In this document: positions 25,873 to 35,015 of the stretch, one piece after another
Numbering within the stretch: position 1 is the first letter of the stretch
How the letters are laid out: each line of letters opens with the position of its first letter
Assembly: GCA_034411135.1 (NCBI GenBank)
Contig: DAOUMN010000028.1
Location: forward strand, 38,048 to 102,047
Source of the DNA: Bellilinea sp034411135
GTDB lineage: Bacteria; Chloroflexota; Anaerolineae; Anaerolineales; Anaerolineaceae
Length of the DNA: 64,000 nucleotides
Reading direction: 5' to 3'
Made by a program: the position numbers and the translations under genes
Notes under the pieces: model-generated
Seen by the model: the letters and a program-made list of their open reading frames with translations, nothing else
Databases searched by the model: none
What the model was told of the DNA's origin: nothing

Positions 25873-26592
25873 TCAGTTGCGTTTGGAAAAAATTCCCAGC
25901 AGGATGCCTACGCCAGCGATGATCAACAGTGCTGGACCCAATAAATTCCAATCCATGCCGAAGAAAGCCACCAAACCGGTCGCACCGGTCAGCAACCCGA
26001 AAATGACCAGCCCAATCACCTCGCCGAAGCGCCCGCCGCGTGACCCGACCAGCAGCGCGGTTATAAATGCTCCTACCGAAGGGATCAGAATGGCAATCGC
26101 CCACCAGTTGTTGGGCGCAAAACGTGCGGAAAGATCGAAAACATTGAGGTTGATTCCCAGGAAGCCAGCTCCCAAAAACATGGCACCAAGCCCGATCCAG
26201 AATGCCATGTTGATCCACTCGCGGCTGCTAAATCCGCCCAGCAGGATGGCGAAGCCAGGGACGATAACCATCAGGGGCCAGAACTTCGACCAATCCAACC
26301 CAAACAGGAACATAAGCGCTACCGTCAAGATGATCAGCCCGCTGCCCAGACTGCTGCGCACGGCGGCATTGAACTTGCCGGAATGTTGAAAGGCATAGAA
26401 TGCGCCGGTCAGCGTCCCAAACGCGGGAATAAGAATGAACAAAGCCCACCAGTTGTAGCGTGGACCCAGCCAGCCGGCTTGCTGGGCAAAGATAATCACA
26501 CCGGCAAAGATCAGTAACAAACCCCACCATGCACCGCTCCGTCGCGGGGGTTTGACCGTTGAAGGTTCGATATTCGGAGTTGGATTTTCCAT
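25873..26592 (-). CDS. Duplicated DUF5668-like membrane protein
   Basis: A 239-residue integral membrane protein of about eight helices. Two halves look related: NWWALFILIPAFGTLTGAF and NNWWAIAILIPSVGAFITALL are clearly repeats. Each is followed by a short basic loop and then a pair of hydrophobic helices with DWSKFWPLMVIVPG or DWNLLGPALLIIAG. This is a tandem duplication of the LiaI/LiaF-type transmembrane unit also seen at 11329. No soluble domain is present. A hairpin lies in its upstream leader. Function unknown; an envelope role is likely by family. Confidence 0.75.
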   Translation of the reverse strand: MENPTPNIEPSTVKPPRRSGAWWGLLLIFAGVIIFAQQAGWLGPRYNWWALFILIPAFGTLTGAFYAFQHSGKFNAAVRSSLGSGLIILTVALMFLFGLDWSKFWPLMVIVPGFAILLGGFSSREWINMAFWIGLGAMFLGAGFLGINLNVFDLSARFAPNNWWAIAILIPSVGAFITALLVGSRGGRFGEVIGLVIFGLLTGATGLVAFFGMDWNLLGPALLIIAGVGILLGIFSKRN

Positions 26593-26819
26593 GCTTCACC
26601 TGCCCTTTCAAATATACACACGATTCGGGTTCATTTAACTAATATACGCAACAGTGTTATCCAAGTTGCATGGATTTTAAAAGTCAAACGCCCGGGTGAG
26701 GGGGGCACCCGAACGTTTGACATCATTATCATACCATTTCTCGTACTTAAATTCAACCCCTCAGAACATTAAAATTTTGAAAGGAAGAGTAGGAACACTT
26801 GCCAATCTGACGCAATTAA
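26593..26819. other. Divergent intergenic region with strong hairpin
   Basis: The main feature is an inverted repeat at 26683-26721: GTCAAACG and CGTTTGAC (8 bp) enclose CGGGTG and CACCCG (6 bp), with a 2x2 internal loop and a G-rich 7-base apical loop. On the minus strand TTTT follows, about 90 bases upstream of the membrane gene at 26592, so it could attenuate that gene. No gene was recognised in this stretch. Confidence 0.55.
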
Positions 26820-26848
26820 TTGACTCATTGTGTGGCTCATGCTATAGT
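26820..26848 (+). promoter_or_regulatory. Promoter of the ECF-transporter operon
   Basis: TTGACT (26820-26825), 17-base spacer, TATAGT (26843-26848). Transcription would start near 26855 and give a leader of about 77 bases. I checked that leader for TPP, cobalamin and other riboswitch core motifs and saw none. Confidence 0.8.
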
Positions 26849-26931
26849 AGGTGCATCTCATACGGTTTTAAGCAATTTTATTTTTTATATGAAGTTTGTC
26901 TGCCCTTGGGTTGGCATCGCAGAGGAGTTCG

Positions 26932-28554
26932 ATGAGTTCACCCGTGCCGGTACGGATCGAGAACCTGTCCTTCCGTTATCGCAGCCGACAGGATCTGGCA
27001 ATTAAGAACATCAACCTGACGGTGGATCAGCCGCAGGTTGTATTGATTGCTGGCGCCAGTGGTTGCGGCAAGACCACGCTGGCGCGCTGCATCAATGGTT
27101 TGATCCCGCGCAGTTACAAGGGGGAATTGAAAGGGGAAATCTACCTGCAGGGACAGAATATTGCTTTACTTCCGCCGGCGCGCATTTCGCAATTGGTGGG
27201 TACCGTCTTGCAGGATCCGGAGCGGCAAATTCTGGGTTCCATTGTGATGAACGAGGTGGCTTTCGGGCTGGAAAACCTGGGTCTGGATCGGGATGAAATC
27301 CGTCACCGTGTAGATGATGCCCTGGCACGTTTGAAGATTACTCATCTTCGCGAGCGGCAAACTCACTATCTATCGGGTGGTGAAAAACAGAAGGTTGCTC
27401 TGGCAGGAGTCCTTGCCATGCAGCCGGGTATCCTCCTGTTGGACGAGCCGCTTGCCAGCCTGGACCCGGCAAGCGCCCAGGAAGCCCTGGAGGTCATTCG
27501 CGGACTGGCAGATGAGGGCATGACCGTGCTGATGGTTGAACACCGCGTGGAAGACGTTTTGCGTATCCGCCCCGAGCGGGTGTTGTTCATGAAGGACGGC
27601 GAGGTGCGCTACGATGGCAGTCCGGAAAACCTGGTGGAGCAGGTGGATTATCGTGAGGTGAAACTGCCTGCGCCGATGATCCTGGAGTTGGCAGCCCGGG
27701 ACGTGCCCCCGCCATCGCTTGAAATTCTGCCTGGGGTGAGCGGTGATCCGAAACCGCTGGTGCAGTTCAAGGATGTTGCCTTTGGCTACGAGAGCGGACC
27801 CGAGGTGCTGCATGATATTAACCTTGATATTCGCCGCGGTGATGTCATCGCTGTGTTGGGACCCAATGGCGCCGGAAAGACCACCCTGGTCAAACATGCC
27901 ATTGGCTTGTTGAAGCCGAAGCGAGGGCAGGTGTTGATCAATGGCGAGGATACCCGCCACCTGAGTGTGGCGCAAATTGCGTCCGTGCTGGGTTATGTTT
28001 TCCAAAGCCCAAGCCACATGCTATTCGCGCCAACGGTGTACGATGAACTGGCTTTTGGTCCCACCAACCTGAAACACAATCCTGAAGAGATCCGAAAGGA
28101 GGTGACCCAGGCAGTCGAGACTGTCAATCTTAAGGGTTACGAGCAAACGCCACCGCTTTCCATGTCCTTTGGTCAACAAAAAAGGGTCAGTATCGCCGCT
28201 ATCCTTGCCATGCGATCACGAATACTGGTGATGGACGAACCCACTGCCGGGCAGGATTATAAAAATTATCTGAGTTTCATGGATTCCATTTTGGAAATGC
28301 CCGGTTTCGAAGCCATTTTGTTTATTACTCATGATATCGACATGGCGGTCATTTATGCCAACCGTGTGCTGATGGTCAACCAGGGCACGATTGTTGCCGA
28401 TGGACCTCCGCCGGAAGTGCTCACTGACATGGAACGGCTGCGCCAATGCCGTCTGCTACCGACTTCTCTACTGCAAACCAATCTTGAAAATTACGCGATC
28501 ACCGGACAATTTATGCGCGCTGAAGCCCTTGCTCATCATCTCGCGCTGGGGTGA
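26932..28554 (+). CDS. ECF transporter energy-coupling ATPase, two domains fused
   Basis: A 540-residue protein with two ABC ATPase domains, the fused form of EcfA1/EcfA2. Domain 1 has Walker A GASGCGKTT, signature LSGGEKQKVALAG and Walker B LLLDEPLASLD. Domain 2 has GPNGAGKTT, a degenerate signature MSFGQQKRVSIAA in place of LSGGQ, and VMDEPTAGQD. It would power vitamin- or metal-type uptake together with the S and T genes that follow at once. AGAGGAG precedes the ATG at 26932. The fusion recalls the thiamine-related YkoD, but substrate cannot be inferred from the ATPase. Confidence 0.92.
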   Translation: MSSPVPVRIENLSFRYRSRQDLAIKNINLTVDQPQVVLIAGASGCGKTTLARCINGLIPRSYKGELKGEIYLQGQNIALLPPARISQLVGTVLQDPERQILGSIVMNEVAFGLENLGLDRDEIRHRVDDALARLKITHLRERQTHYLSGGEKQKVALAGVLAMQPGILLLDEPLASLDPASAQEALEVIRGLADEGMTVLMVEHRVEDVLRIRPERVLFMKDGEVRYDGSPENLVEQVDYREVKLPAPMILELAARDVPPPSLEILPGVSGDPKPLVQFKDVAFGYESGPEVLHDINLDIRRGDVIAVLGPNGAGKTTLVKHAIGLLKPKRGQVLINGEDTRHLSVAQIASVLGYVFQSPSHMLFAPTVYDELAFGPTNLKHNPEEIRKEVTQAVETVNLKGYEQTPPLSMSFGQQKRVSIAAILAMRSRILVMDEPTAGQDYKNYLSFMDSILEMPGFEAILFITHDIDMAVIYANRVLMVNQGTIVADGPPPEVLTDMERLRQCRLLPTSLLQTNLENYAITGQFMRAEALAHHLALG

Positions 28555-28589
28555 GGGAGATTGTTTTTTCGCCAAAAGGAGAGGTTAAG

Positions 28590-29528
28590 ATGGATCGTAA
28601 ACTTACTTCTGTCATCGTTTCTTTGCTAGCGGTGCTGGTCTTCTTCCTTGGCATTGTCTGGATCGGGGGTTTGATCAATCCTGACTTGCAATTGGATGAA
28701 ACTGGTCTGCTGCGTTTCGTATTCGTCGGCATCGGTCTTTTGATTGTGTTTGTTGTCTATCTGCTTACCCGCCAGAGTCAGATCTGGGAAGTCGGCACCC
28801 GCCAGGTGGTCTACATGGCGATCGGCGCAGCTTTGTACGCGGTGCTCTCCTTCCTGTTCAACGGAACGGTCTTCGCTGTGCCGTCGGTCAGCCAGGTTGC
28901 GCTGCGTCCGGCGGTCGCTATTCCAATGTTTTTCGGCTATGCCTTTGGTCCCGCAGTGGGGTTCTTTACCGGCGCGGTAGGCAATATGTTCGGTGATGCG
29001 CTGACTGGTTTCGGTCTTTCACCGCAATGGTCGGTGGGCAATGGGTTGATCGGCATGGTGGCGGGCATGGCGCTGCTCTTCCCTAACCGCCAAAAGGGCA
29101 TCAATGTCGTCTTGGTGCTCAGTTTCATCCTGGCTATCTTGGCAACTGGCATTTTCCTGCTCAACCGCAACCTGCCGAACATGATGTTCTTTGACGTGGA
29201 TGCCGGCATATTCGGCGATGCGACCATTTCCTGGTTTGCCGGTTTCTCGGCGGTGATCGGTTTTCTGCTGGTGGTGGCAATTCGCTTTGCAGCGGTTTTT
29301 GGTAAAAACATCGAACTTACTTCGGCGGTCGCCTGGAGTCTGCTGGGTAATTTCGTCGGGATTGGTTTTGCCGCCATCTCGGACATCTGGATCAACGGGT
29401 ATTCCCCTGCGCTGGCTATCGTGGGTGAATTCCTGCCCGCGGCGGGCCCGAATTCGATCTTTGCTGCCATTCTGGTGCCGTTGCTGGTCGGTGCGTATGC
29501 CGCTGTGCAGCGCCAGACTGGTCGTTAA
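28590..29528 (+). CDS. ECF transporter substrate-binding (S) component
   Basis: A 312-residue hydrophobic protein. The central part (about 85-240) has the S-component style: GTRQVVYMAIGAALYAVLSFLF, then PSVSQVALRPAVAIPMFFGYAFGPAVGFFTGAVGNMFGDAL. Usual S components have ~200 residues and six helices; this one has two extra N-terminal helices and a longer C-terminal part. AGGAGAGG before the ATG at 28590 fixes the start. It lies between the double ATPase and EcfT. Substrate is unknown; the PAVGFFTGAVGNMFGD block is shared by several uncharacterised ECF S families. Confidence 0.85.
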   Translation: MDRKLTSVIVSLLAVLVFFLGIVWIGGLINPDLQLDETGLLRFVFVGIGLLIVFVVYLLTRQSQIWEVGTRQVVYMAIGAALYAVLSFLFNGTVFAVPSVSQVALRPAVAIPMFFGYAFGPAVGFFTGAVGNMFGDALTGFGLSPQWSVGNGLIGMVAGMALLFPNRQKGINVVLVLSFILAILATGIFLLNRNLPNMMFFDVDAGIFGDATISWFAGFSAVIGFLLVVAIRFAAVFGKNIELTSAVAWSLLGNFVGIGFAAISDIWINGYSPALAIVGEFLPAAGPNSIFAAILVPLLVGAYAAVQRQTGR

Positions 29529-29600
29529 TTTTTACAGAAAGTTCTCCGGCAGCCGAATATTTGGCTGCCGGAGAACAGCGAGGAAGGAAAGTCACCCACC

Positions 29601-30473
29601 ATGCTGGTCACCTGGCGATACCGCCCGCGAAAGTCGTTGATCCAATCCTTCGATCCACGTGCCTGGATTATCTTTTTTGGCTGCTACATTGCCTGTACGG
29701 TGCTGTTTTGGGATCTGCGTTACCTGGCGGTCTTGTTTTCTATGGCGTTGCTGGTGGTCTTAACATCCGGCATTAAGTTTTCCGAAATGCGCCGCGCATG
29801 GTTATTCATTGGCGGTTTCGTGGTCTTTTTCTCTTTTCTGACCTTTTTAACTGGGCGCGGTGGGATCGAGTTATATACTGAAGAGCACCTCATCGCCCGC
29901 CTGGAAGCCGGGTTTACAATTCTTGGCTGGCGTCCCACGCTGGATATAACTGCCGAGAAAACGATGTTTTCGGTTTCGATGTTTGTGCGTGTGTTCAGCC
30001 TGGCGAGCATGACAATCCTGATTCCCTATTCGCTCAATCCGGCTCATTACGGAATCATCTTCCGCGGGTTAGGACTGCCGGACAAGGTTGCCTATGGGAT
30101 GGATTTGACCATGCGCTTTATTCCATCCTTTGGGCGTGACTTCATGCTTACTCGTGACGCGCAGCGAGCACGCGGATACGAAATAGAAAAACTTTCCGGT
30201 GGTTTGTTTGCCCAGGTTCGTAAACTGGCGCCGTTGATCGTACCGGTGACCATCCATGCCATCGTTTCCAGTGAGGACATTATCGACGCGATGGACCTGC
30301 GCGCATTTGGCGTTGGGCCACGGACCTGGCTGGAACAATTGCACTACCGCACCCGCGACCGGCTGCTGATTGTTTCTGGGATAATCTTGCTGCTTACCAG
30401 CATTACGCTCTCGCTATTCGGGATTGGTAAATTCTGGGTTCCACAATTCTTGTTGGCAATGGCGGGTGCCTGA
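29601..30473 (+). CDS. ECF transporter transmembrane (T) component
   Basis: A 290-residue EcfT protein. N-terminal helices are followed by a long cytoplasmic region with the two coupling signatures: DAQRARGYE near residue 190 and DAMDLRAFGVG near residue 235 (the 'ARG' motifs that dock onto the ATPases). TM segments at 25-60, 70-90 and the last 25 residues are clear. It completes an A-S-T operon. A terminator follows 8 bases after the stop. Confidence 0.92.
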   Translation: MLVTWRYRPRKSLIQSFDPRAWIIFFGCYIACTVLFWDLRYLAVLFSMALLVVLTSGIKFSEMRRAWLFIGGFVVFFSFLTFLTGRGGIELYTEEHLIARLEAGFTILGWRPTLDITAEKTMFSVSMFVRVFSLASMTILIPYSLNPAHYGIIFRGLGLPDKVAYGMDLTMRFIPSFGRDFMLTRDAQRARGYEIEKLSGGLFAQVRKLAPLIVPVTIHAIVSSEDIIDAMDLRAFGVGPRTWLEQLHYRTRDRLLIVSGIILLLTSITLSLFGIGKFWVPQFLLAMAGA

Positions 30474-30480
30474 GTGACCA

Positions 30481-30521
30481 AAAAAGACCTGCACGCGGTT
30501 TGGTTAGCATGCAGGTCTTTA
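30481..30521. terminator. Bidirectional terminator between ecfT and the M16C peptidase
   Basis: AAAGACCTGCA (30483-30493) and TGCAGGTCTTT (30510-30520) form an 11-bp perfect stem with a 16-base loop. The A/T ends of the stem serve as T-runs for both convergent genes. Confidence 0.85.
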
Positions 30522-30538
30522 TGAAGGTGGGGGGAAAT

Positions 30539-33445
30539 TTAGAGCACTTTCAGCACCGAGAGCCTGTCAGCGATCTGACTGGATGCGATTGCTTCGGAAG
30601 ATGCCAGTACGACTACTGCGCCTCCGGTGCTGACGGTATCCAGCGCGTCTGCAAAGGCACGGAAATCTGCCTGCGAGGTTGCCAGGATCTGATCGCGGGT
30701 GCGCTGGCGGTCTTCATCGCTGATTTTCAGCAACCGGCGCAGCATGGCGGTGTACCCTTTGGCATCCGGCAGCTGGTAGGCATCTACTTCACCAATGGCG
30801 CCAATGATGGCTTTGGTCAGTTCACTGTCGCTCAATTCCAGGTGGCGCAGGTATTCCGCGGTTTGGTCATAGGCTTCCAGGGTCTGGTCCAGGTTGGGGT
30901 CACGGTAGGACAGGAAGTTGAAATTTCCAGACTGCTGATCGAAGACGGCAAATCCACCATACGCGCCGCCCTGAACGCGAATCTTGTCCCATAGATAACT
31001 GCCGCGCAGGTAGGGGACGATCACCAGCGCCGAGCCATGGAAGGTGTACCCATCGCGGTACAAATTGCCGCCTTTGCCAACAAAATTGACTTGCAGCGGC
31101 ATGGTCAAGCCCTCGGCGGACGGCAAGTTAATGGTTTGCCAGCTGGAAGCCTGATAATTGGCTTGCGGGAAGGCTGCCAGGAAGTCTTCCAGCACCGGGC
31201 GCACCTGCTGCCAGCCAGTAGCGTCGAGGGTGACGTTAGCGATAATCGCTTGTCGGTTGAGCAGTGCCGAGCGCATGTTTTCCAGCGTCTGGTGGACGCT
31301 GTCCCAATCGGAGTCGATTTTTCCGAGAAGGTCGCGCAGGAAAAACAGCTGGCTGACCCCGCCGGTCATCTCACTTGCCCAATCGGCGGTGCTGAAACGA
31401 GCCTTTAAGCGAGTATTGACCATGCGGTGACCGGCATGAACAATGCCGGATTCCATACCAGCTTTGTTTTCCAGCACAATCTGGCGGATGCGCTCACGAT
31501 CACTCAGACGGGCAGTGAACAACACCTCTTTGAGCAGAGCGAACAGGTCTGTGCTTTGGGCAGTCATGGCTTTGCCGCGCAGGAAAAGCCAGGCAGCGTT
31601 TTCGGAACTGTTGCGAATCATGGAGAACAATGTTGCCGGGTGGATGCCGCCAGTGCGCTGCCCAATTTGCTGCATCAATTGCACGAAAGAATATTGGGCA
31701 CTGCCGGTTTCGAGTAGAGCGCGGCTGAACACCGGCAGGTAAGGAAGCCACTCGCTGGGCAGAGTGTGCAGATCGAACCCCAGATCTAAATAGAGGATGC
31801 CGTTGGTGAACAGGTCATGCAGCAGTACTTCACTGTCTGCCAGGCGGATGGACTCGGTAGGGGTGGTCTTGATGTTCGGCTCCAGATCAGTGCGCTGTAA
31901 CATGGGAATGGTAGCAAGTGCTTCTGGGCTGTCGGGTGTCTCCTGGCGGGTTTTCAATTCGCGGGTAATGGCGATGATTTCGTCGATCTGCGCCGGGCTC
32001 ATTTGCTCGCGTGCACGGCGCAGGCGCTCCTGTTCCTCGGCGGCACGGCGTTTACCCAATTCCGGGTCGGGTTGCAAGAGCAGGGTGACGCGGTGGGGGT
32101 TTTCCAATAGATGGGTACGGATCAACTGCTCGAAGAAGTGTTGACCCCATTCGAAACGCTGCTTGATGCTGTTCAGCGGGCGTTCGAATTCCAACGGCTG
32201 AACCGGATCTTGACCGTAAACCCAGCCCTCGACTGCGTTGAGCATCATTACCAACCCGCGCGGGTAAGAACCGGTGTTGTTTTCACGCAGGCTGAATTCA
32301 AACGTGTTGAGCGAGGCGCGCAGGGTTTCCGGGTCGAAGCCCTGTTCGGCGATTTGGGCGAGTGTATCGAGGATGAGGGTTTGCACAGCGGCTGCGTTTT
32401 CGGCGGCAATGCCTTTTAAGCCGACCGAGAAAATTGTCTGCCGGTAGCCGCTCTGGAAGCCGCTGCCGGTCAAGTCCTCACCCAGACCGGAGTCGATCAA
32501 TGCCTTGCGCAAGGGCGAGGCGGGGGTGCCGATCAGGGCATGATCGAGGATGTGCAAGGCAAGGGTTTGCTCCACATCCCCGCTTTCGAACAGCATCCAG
32601 TTCAGGCTGACCTGTGATTTTGCGTTGGGATCATCGCCACTATCATAAAAAATCTCTTTGTAAGTGGGCGCATCAAAGCGCGCTTGTAACGGGATATCCA
32701 CGGGCACTTCACGATGCTCAAAGTCCGCCAGGACGCGATCGATCAATGCCAGTCGCTGGTTGGGATCGTCATCGCCATAGAAATAGATCAAGGCATTGCT
32801 GGGGTGGTAATAGGTTTCGAAGAAGGCGCGGAATTTTTCATAGGTCAGGGAAAGAATCGCTTCCGGCTCGCCGCCGCTGTCGTAGCGGTAAATTGTGTCT
32901 GGGAATAGAGCGTGCTGGCTTTCCTCCGCCAGGAGTGAATCGGGCGAGGAATACGCGCCTTTCATCTCGTTGAACACCACACCTTTGAAGGTCATCTCGG
33001 CTTGCGCGTCATCCAGCTCGTAATGCCAGCCTTCCTGGTAGAGAGTGTAAGGCGTGATCAGCGGGTGAAACACCGCGTCCAGATAGACATCGATCAGGTT
33101 GTAAAAATCCTTTAAATTGGTGCTGGCAACCGGGTAGAGAGTCTTGTCCGGGTAGGTCATGGCGTTGAGGAACGTATTCAACGACCCTTTTAGTAATTCC
33201 ACAAAGGGTTCTTTAACCGGGTATTTTTGCGAACCGCACAACACCGAATGCTCAAGGATATGCGGCACACCGGATGAATCCGGTGGCGGGGTGCGAAACG
33301 AGATGCCGAACACCTTGTTCTCGTCATCGTTTTCCAGTGAGAGCAGCAAGGCGCCCGTTTTATGATGCTGCCATAGGCGGGCACGGGTGTTGTATTCTTT
33401 TATCGTGCGTTCCTCGCGTAGAACAAAACCATTCACTTGGGTCAT
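30539..33445 (-). CDS. M16C zinc peptidase, presequence-protease-like
   Basis: A 968-residue peptidase of the M16C/PreP-type family, which degrades short peptides in a closed chamber of two halves. The inverted zinc motif is in GVPHILEHSVLCG near residue 70 (HxxEH), with the downstream Glu expected in the following helix (FNEMKGAYS region). The remaining repeats (second M16 domain and linker helices around 480-560) match length expectations of about 970. The ATG at 33445 has CGAGG upstream; a longer frame to 33595 runs back into the MFS gene and is rejected. Cytoplasmic, no signal peptide. It is the last gene of a three-gene minus-strand unit. Confidence 0.88.
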   Translation of the reverse strand: MTQVNGFVLREERTIKEYNTRARLWQHHKTGALLLSLENDDENKVFGISFRTPPPDSSGVPHILEHSVLCGSQKYPVKEPFVELLKGSLNTFLNAMTYPDKTLYPVASTNLKDFYNLIDVYLDAVFHPLITPYTLYQEGWHYELDDAQAEMTFKGVVFNEMKGAYSSPDSLLAEESQHALFPDTIYRYDSGGEPEAILSLTYEKFRAFFETYYHPSNALIYFYGDDDPNQRLALIDRVLADFEHREVPVDIPLQARFDAPTYKEIFYDSGDDPNAKSQVSLNWMLFESGDVEQTLALHILDHALIGTPASPLRKALIDSGLGEDLTGSGFQSGYRQTIFSVGLKGIAAENAAAVQTLILDTLAQIAEQGFDPETLRASLNTFEFSLRENNTGSYPRGLVMMLNAVEGWVYGQDPVQPLEFERPLNSIKQRFEWGQHFFEQLIRTHLLENPHRVTLLLQPDPELGKRRAAEEQERLRRAREQMSPAQIDEIIAITRELKTRQETPDSPEALATIPMLQRTDLEPNIKTTPTESIRLADSEVLLHDLFTNGILYLDLGFDLHTLPSEWLPYLPVFSRALLETGSAQYSFVQLMQQIGQRTGGIHPATLFSMIRNSSENAAWLFLRGKAMTAQSTDLFALLKEVLFTARLSDRERIRQIVLENKAGMESGIVHAGHRMVNTRLKARFSTADWASEMTGGVSQLFFLRDLLGKIDSDWDSVHQTLENMRSALLNRQAIIANVTLDATGWQQVRPVLEDFLAAFPQANYQASSWQTINLPSAEGLTMPLQVNFVGKGGNLYRDGYTFHGSALVIVPYLRGSYLWDKIRVQGGAYGGFAVFDQQSGNFNFLSYRDPNLDQTLEAYDQTAEYLRHLELSDSELTKAIIGAIGEVDAYQLPDAKGYTAMLRRLLKISDEDRQRTRDQILATSQADFRAFADALDTVSTGGAVVVLASSEAIASSQIADRLSVLKVL

Positions 33446-33473
33446 CAAAACCTCGTTTCTACATACTATTTCT

Positions 33474-34691
33474 TCAGGATGGGGTGGTTTTTGAACGAAT
33501 GGGCAGCCAAAATAACGCCGGAAGCCCAACCAATACCAGCAGACCGCCGATGGTAAAGGCGGTGCGCAGGCTGAACAGGTCGCCAATGGCGCCAATGGCT
33601 AGCGTTGCCAGTGAACTGCTGACGAAAGAGACTGCCATATAGATACCATTTGCCAGGGCGCGGTTTTCGGGAAAACTCTCCTGGACAATAGCCATGACCA
33701 CAGGGGTCATCGAGAGCAGCCCAAACCCCAGCCCGACCAGCACCGGAAATTGCAGCCAACCATGGCTGTTAAGCAGCAGAAAGACAAACAGCGAAGTGGC
33801 AAGCAAGGAGAAGAGCATCACCGGGCGACGACCAACCCGATCAGACAACGGTCCGGCGAGCATGGCTCCAGCAACGCCTGCGGCTTGCATTACCGACAGT
33901 GAGGCGCCCGCCAGCATCAAGTTGGCACCCTCTTCGGTCAGGAAGGTGGGCAGAAAGGTGGAGATGCTGACAAAGGTGAAAGCGCGCGACAGGATGATGA
34001 TTGTCAGTGGGATGAGCACTGGGCGCAGCGTGTGCAGGGCTTTGCGCCAGGGGAGTGCCAATTGGCTCTCTGCATGGCGGGTGGGCATGCTGCGCAACTG
34101 AAAAAACATCCAGATCGACACCAGTACACCGCCAGCTGCCAGCCAGGGGGTACGCTCCACACCCAAGGTGGACACAGCGGTGACGATGATCAACGGTCCG
34201 AGGGTGCGACCCAATTCTCCGCCCACCAACCAGAAACTCATCCCCAAACCAAGCCGGTTGGCAGAAAGCCGCCCGGCAAGCACCGGTCCGGTAGCATGCA
34301 GGCTGGCAGAACTGACCCCGGCTACCAGCAGCATCAGGGCTGCTGACCAATAAAACGGTGTGATACCCAGCAGGCTCATGGCGATAGCAGTGATGGCAGG
34401 TGTGAGGATAACAAAAGTGCGCAGCGCGCGGCGGTCTGCCAGGTAGCCGATGAAAGGTTGGATCAGTGAAGGCGCGGTCATGAAAACCGACAACAGCCCG
34501 GCTTCGGTTTTCATTAAGGCAAAGCGCTCGATCAAAACCGGCAACAAGGGTGGCAAAAAAGCCTGGTAGGTGTCGTGCACACCGTGTGCCCCGGCAATGG
34601 CGCTGACTTTTTCGGTGTTGAATGTTTTCTCCTCGGCGGCGAGATTGCCCGCCAGAGGAGCTGGAGTGCTGGTTTCAATGGGTGAGTTCAA
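33474..34691 (-). CDS. MFS transporter, fosmidomycin-resistance (Fsr)-like
   Basis: A 405-residue transporter with 12 helices. The opening AGAHGVHDTYQAFLPPLLPVLIERF closely matches the GHxxxDxYxxFLPPLLP block of the fosmidomycin-resistance branch of the major facilitator superfamily. GYLADRRALR and GPLSDRVGRRPVM are the two intracellular loop motifs. It probably exports a small drug or metabolite. The gap to the following M16 gene is 28 bases, and the upstream small gene ends 30 bases before its start. Confidence 0.86.
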   Translation of the reverse strand: MNSPIETSTPAPLAGNLAAEEKTFNTEKVSAIAGAHGVHDTYQAFLPPLLPVLIERFALMKTEAGLLSVFMTAPSLIQPFIGYLADRRALRTFVILTPAITAIAMSLLGITPFYWSAALMLLVAGVSSASLHATGPVLAGRLSANRLGLGMSFWLVGGELGRTLGPLIIVTAVSTLGVERTPWLAAGGVLVSIWMFFQLRSMPTRHAESQLALPWRKALHTLRPVLIPLTIIILSRAFTFVSISTFLPTFLTEEGANLMLAGASLSVMQAAGVAGAMLAGPLSDRVGRRPVMLFSLLATSLFVFLLLNSHGWLQFPVLVGLGFGLLSMTPVVMAIVQESFPENRALANGIYMAVSFVSSSLATLAIGAIGDLFSLRTAFTIGGLLVLVGLPALFWLPIRSKTTPS

Positions 34692-34721
34692 ATCGAGTCT
34701 CTTTATGAATGGAATGATGTG

Positions 34722-34934
34722 TTATACCTGGCGGCGGATCTCCCCTTCGACCTGGAAGGTGAGCGGCTGTGTAGGCGGACGGTCGCCATAATCGGTCAGG
34801 TCTTCAATCTTAAGGCGCAGTTTAAGGGCTGGTGCATATGGGTTCTCGATCAGGTGACGGAGGATCTTTTCATCCGCCTGCACGCCAAAAATCTTCAACA
34901 GGCGGCGAATATCATTCCGGCTGGTATCTTCCAT
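34722..34934 (-). CDS. Small conserved-looking hypothetical protein
   Basis: A 70-residue soluble protein that I do not recognise. It reads as a basic N-terminal helix (RRLLKIFGVQADEKILRHLI) and a beta-like tail ending in VEGEIRRQV. GGAGG seven bases before the ATG supports real translation. It is the first gene of the unit 34934-30539, directly downstream of a promoter with a palindromic operator (34961-35015). It might be an autoregulator or a small accessory subunit, but that is speculation. Confidence 0.62.
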   Translation of the reverse strand: MEDTSRNDIRRLLKIFGVQADEKILRHLIENPYAPALKLRLKIEDLTDYGDRPPTQPLTFQVEGEIRRQV

Positions 34935-34960
34935 ACAAACACCTCCACGAATCGATTAAA

Positions 34961-35015
34961 CCAATCGAATGAATTCGAATGGCTCAATCTTAATACCAAA
35001 TAGGGTTTGAATCAA
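34961..35015 (-). promoter_or_regulatory. Promoter and imperfect palindrome upstream of the small-gene/MFS/M16 unit
   Basis: Minus strand TTGATT (35015-35010), 17 bases, TAAGAT (34992-34987). Just downstream, ccaatcgaatgaattcgaatgg (34961-34982) is a 22-bp palindrome with 9 of 11 pairs matching, covering the expected start point. A repressor site is likely. The promoter overlaps the 3' end of the DHA2 transporter gene. Confidence 0.55.

Noticed and set aside
25622..26218. 198-codon minus-strand frame overlapping the membrane gene end
   Set aside because: Composition is Cys/His/Gln-rich and overlaps the transmembrane gene in another frame, past its terminator; not a real gene.
26849..26931. 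Riboswitch in the ECF-transporter leader
   Set aside because: About 77 bases with no TPP-box CUGAGA, cobalamin or other recognised core, and too short for most such elements.
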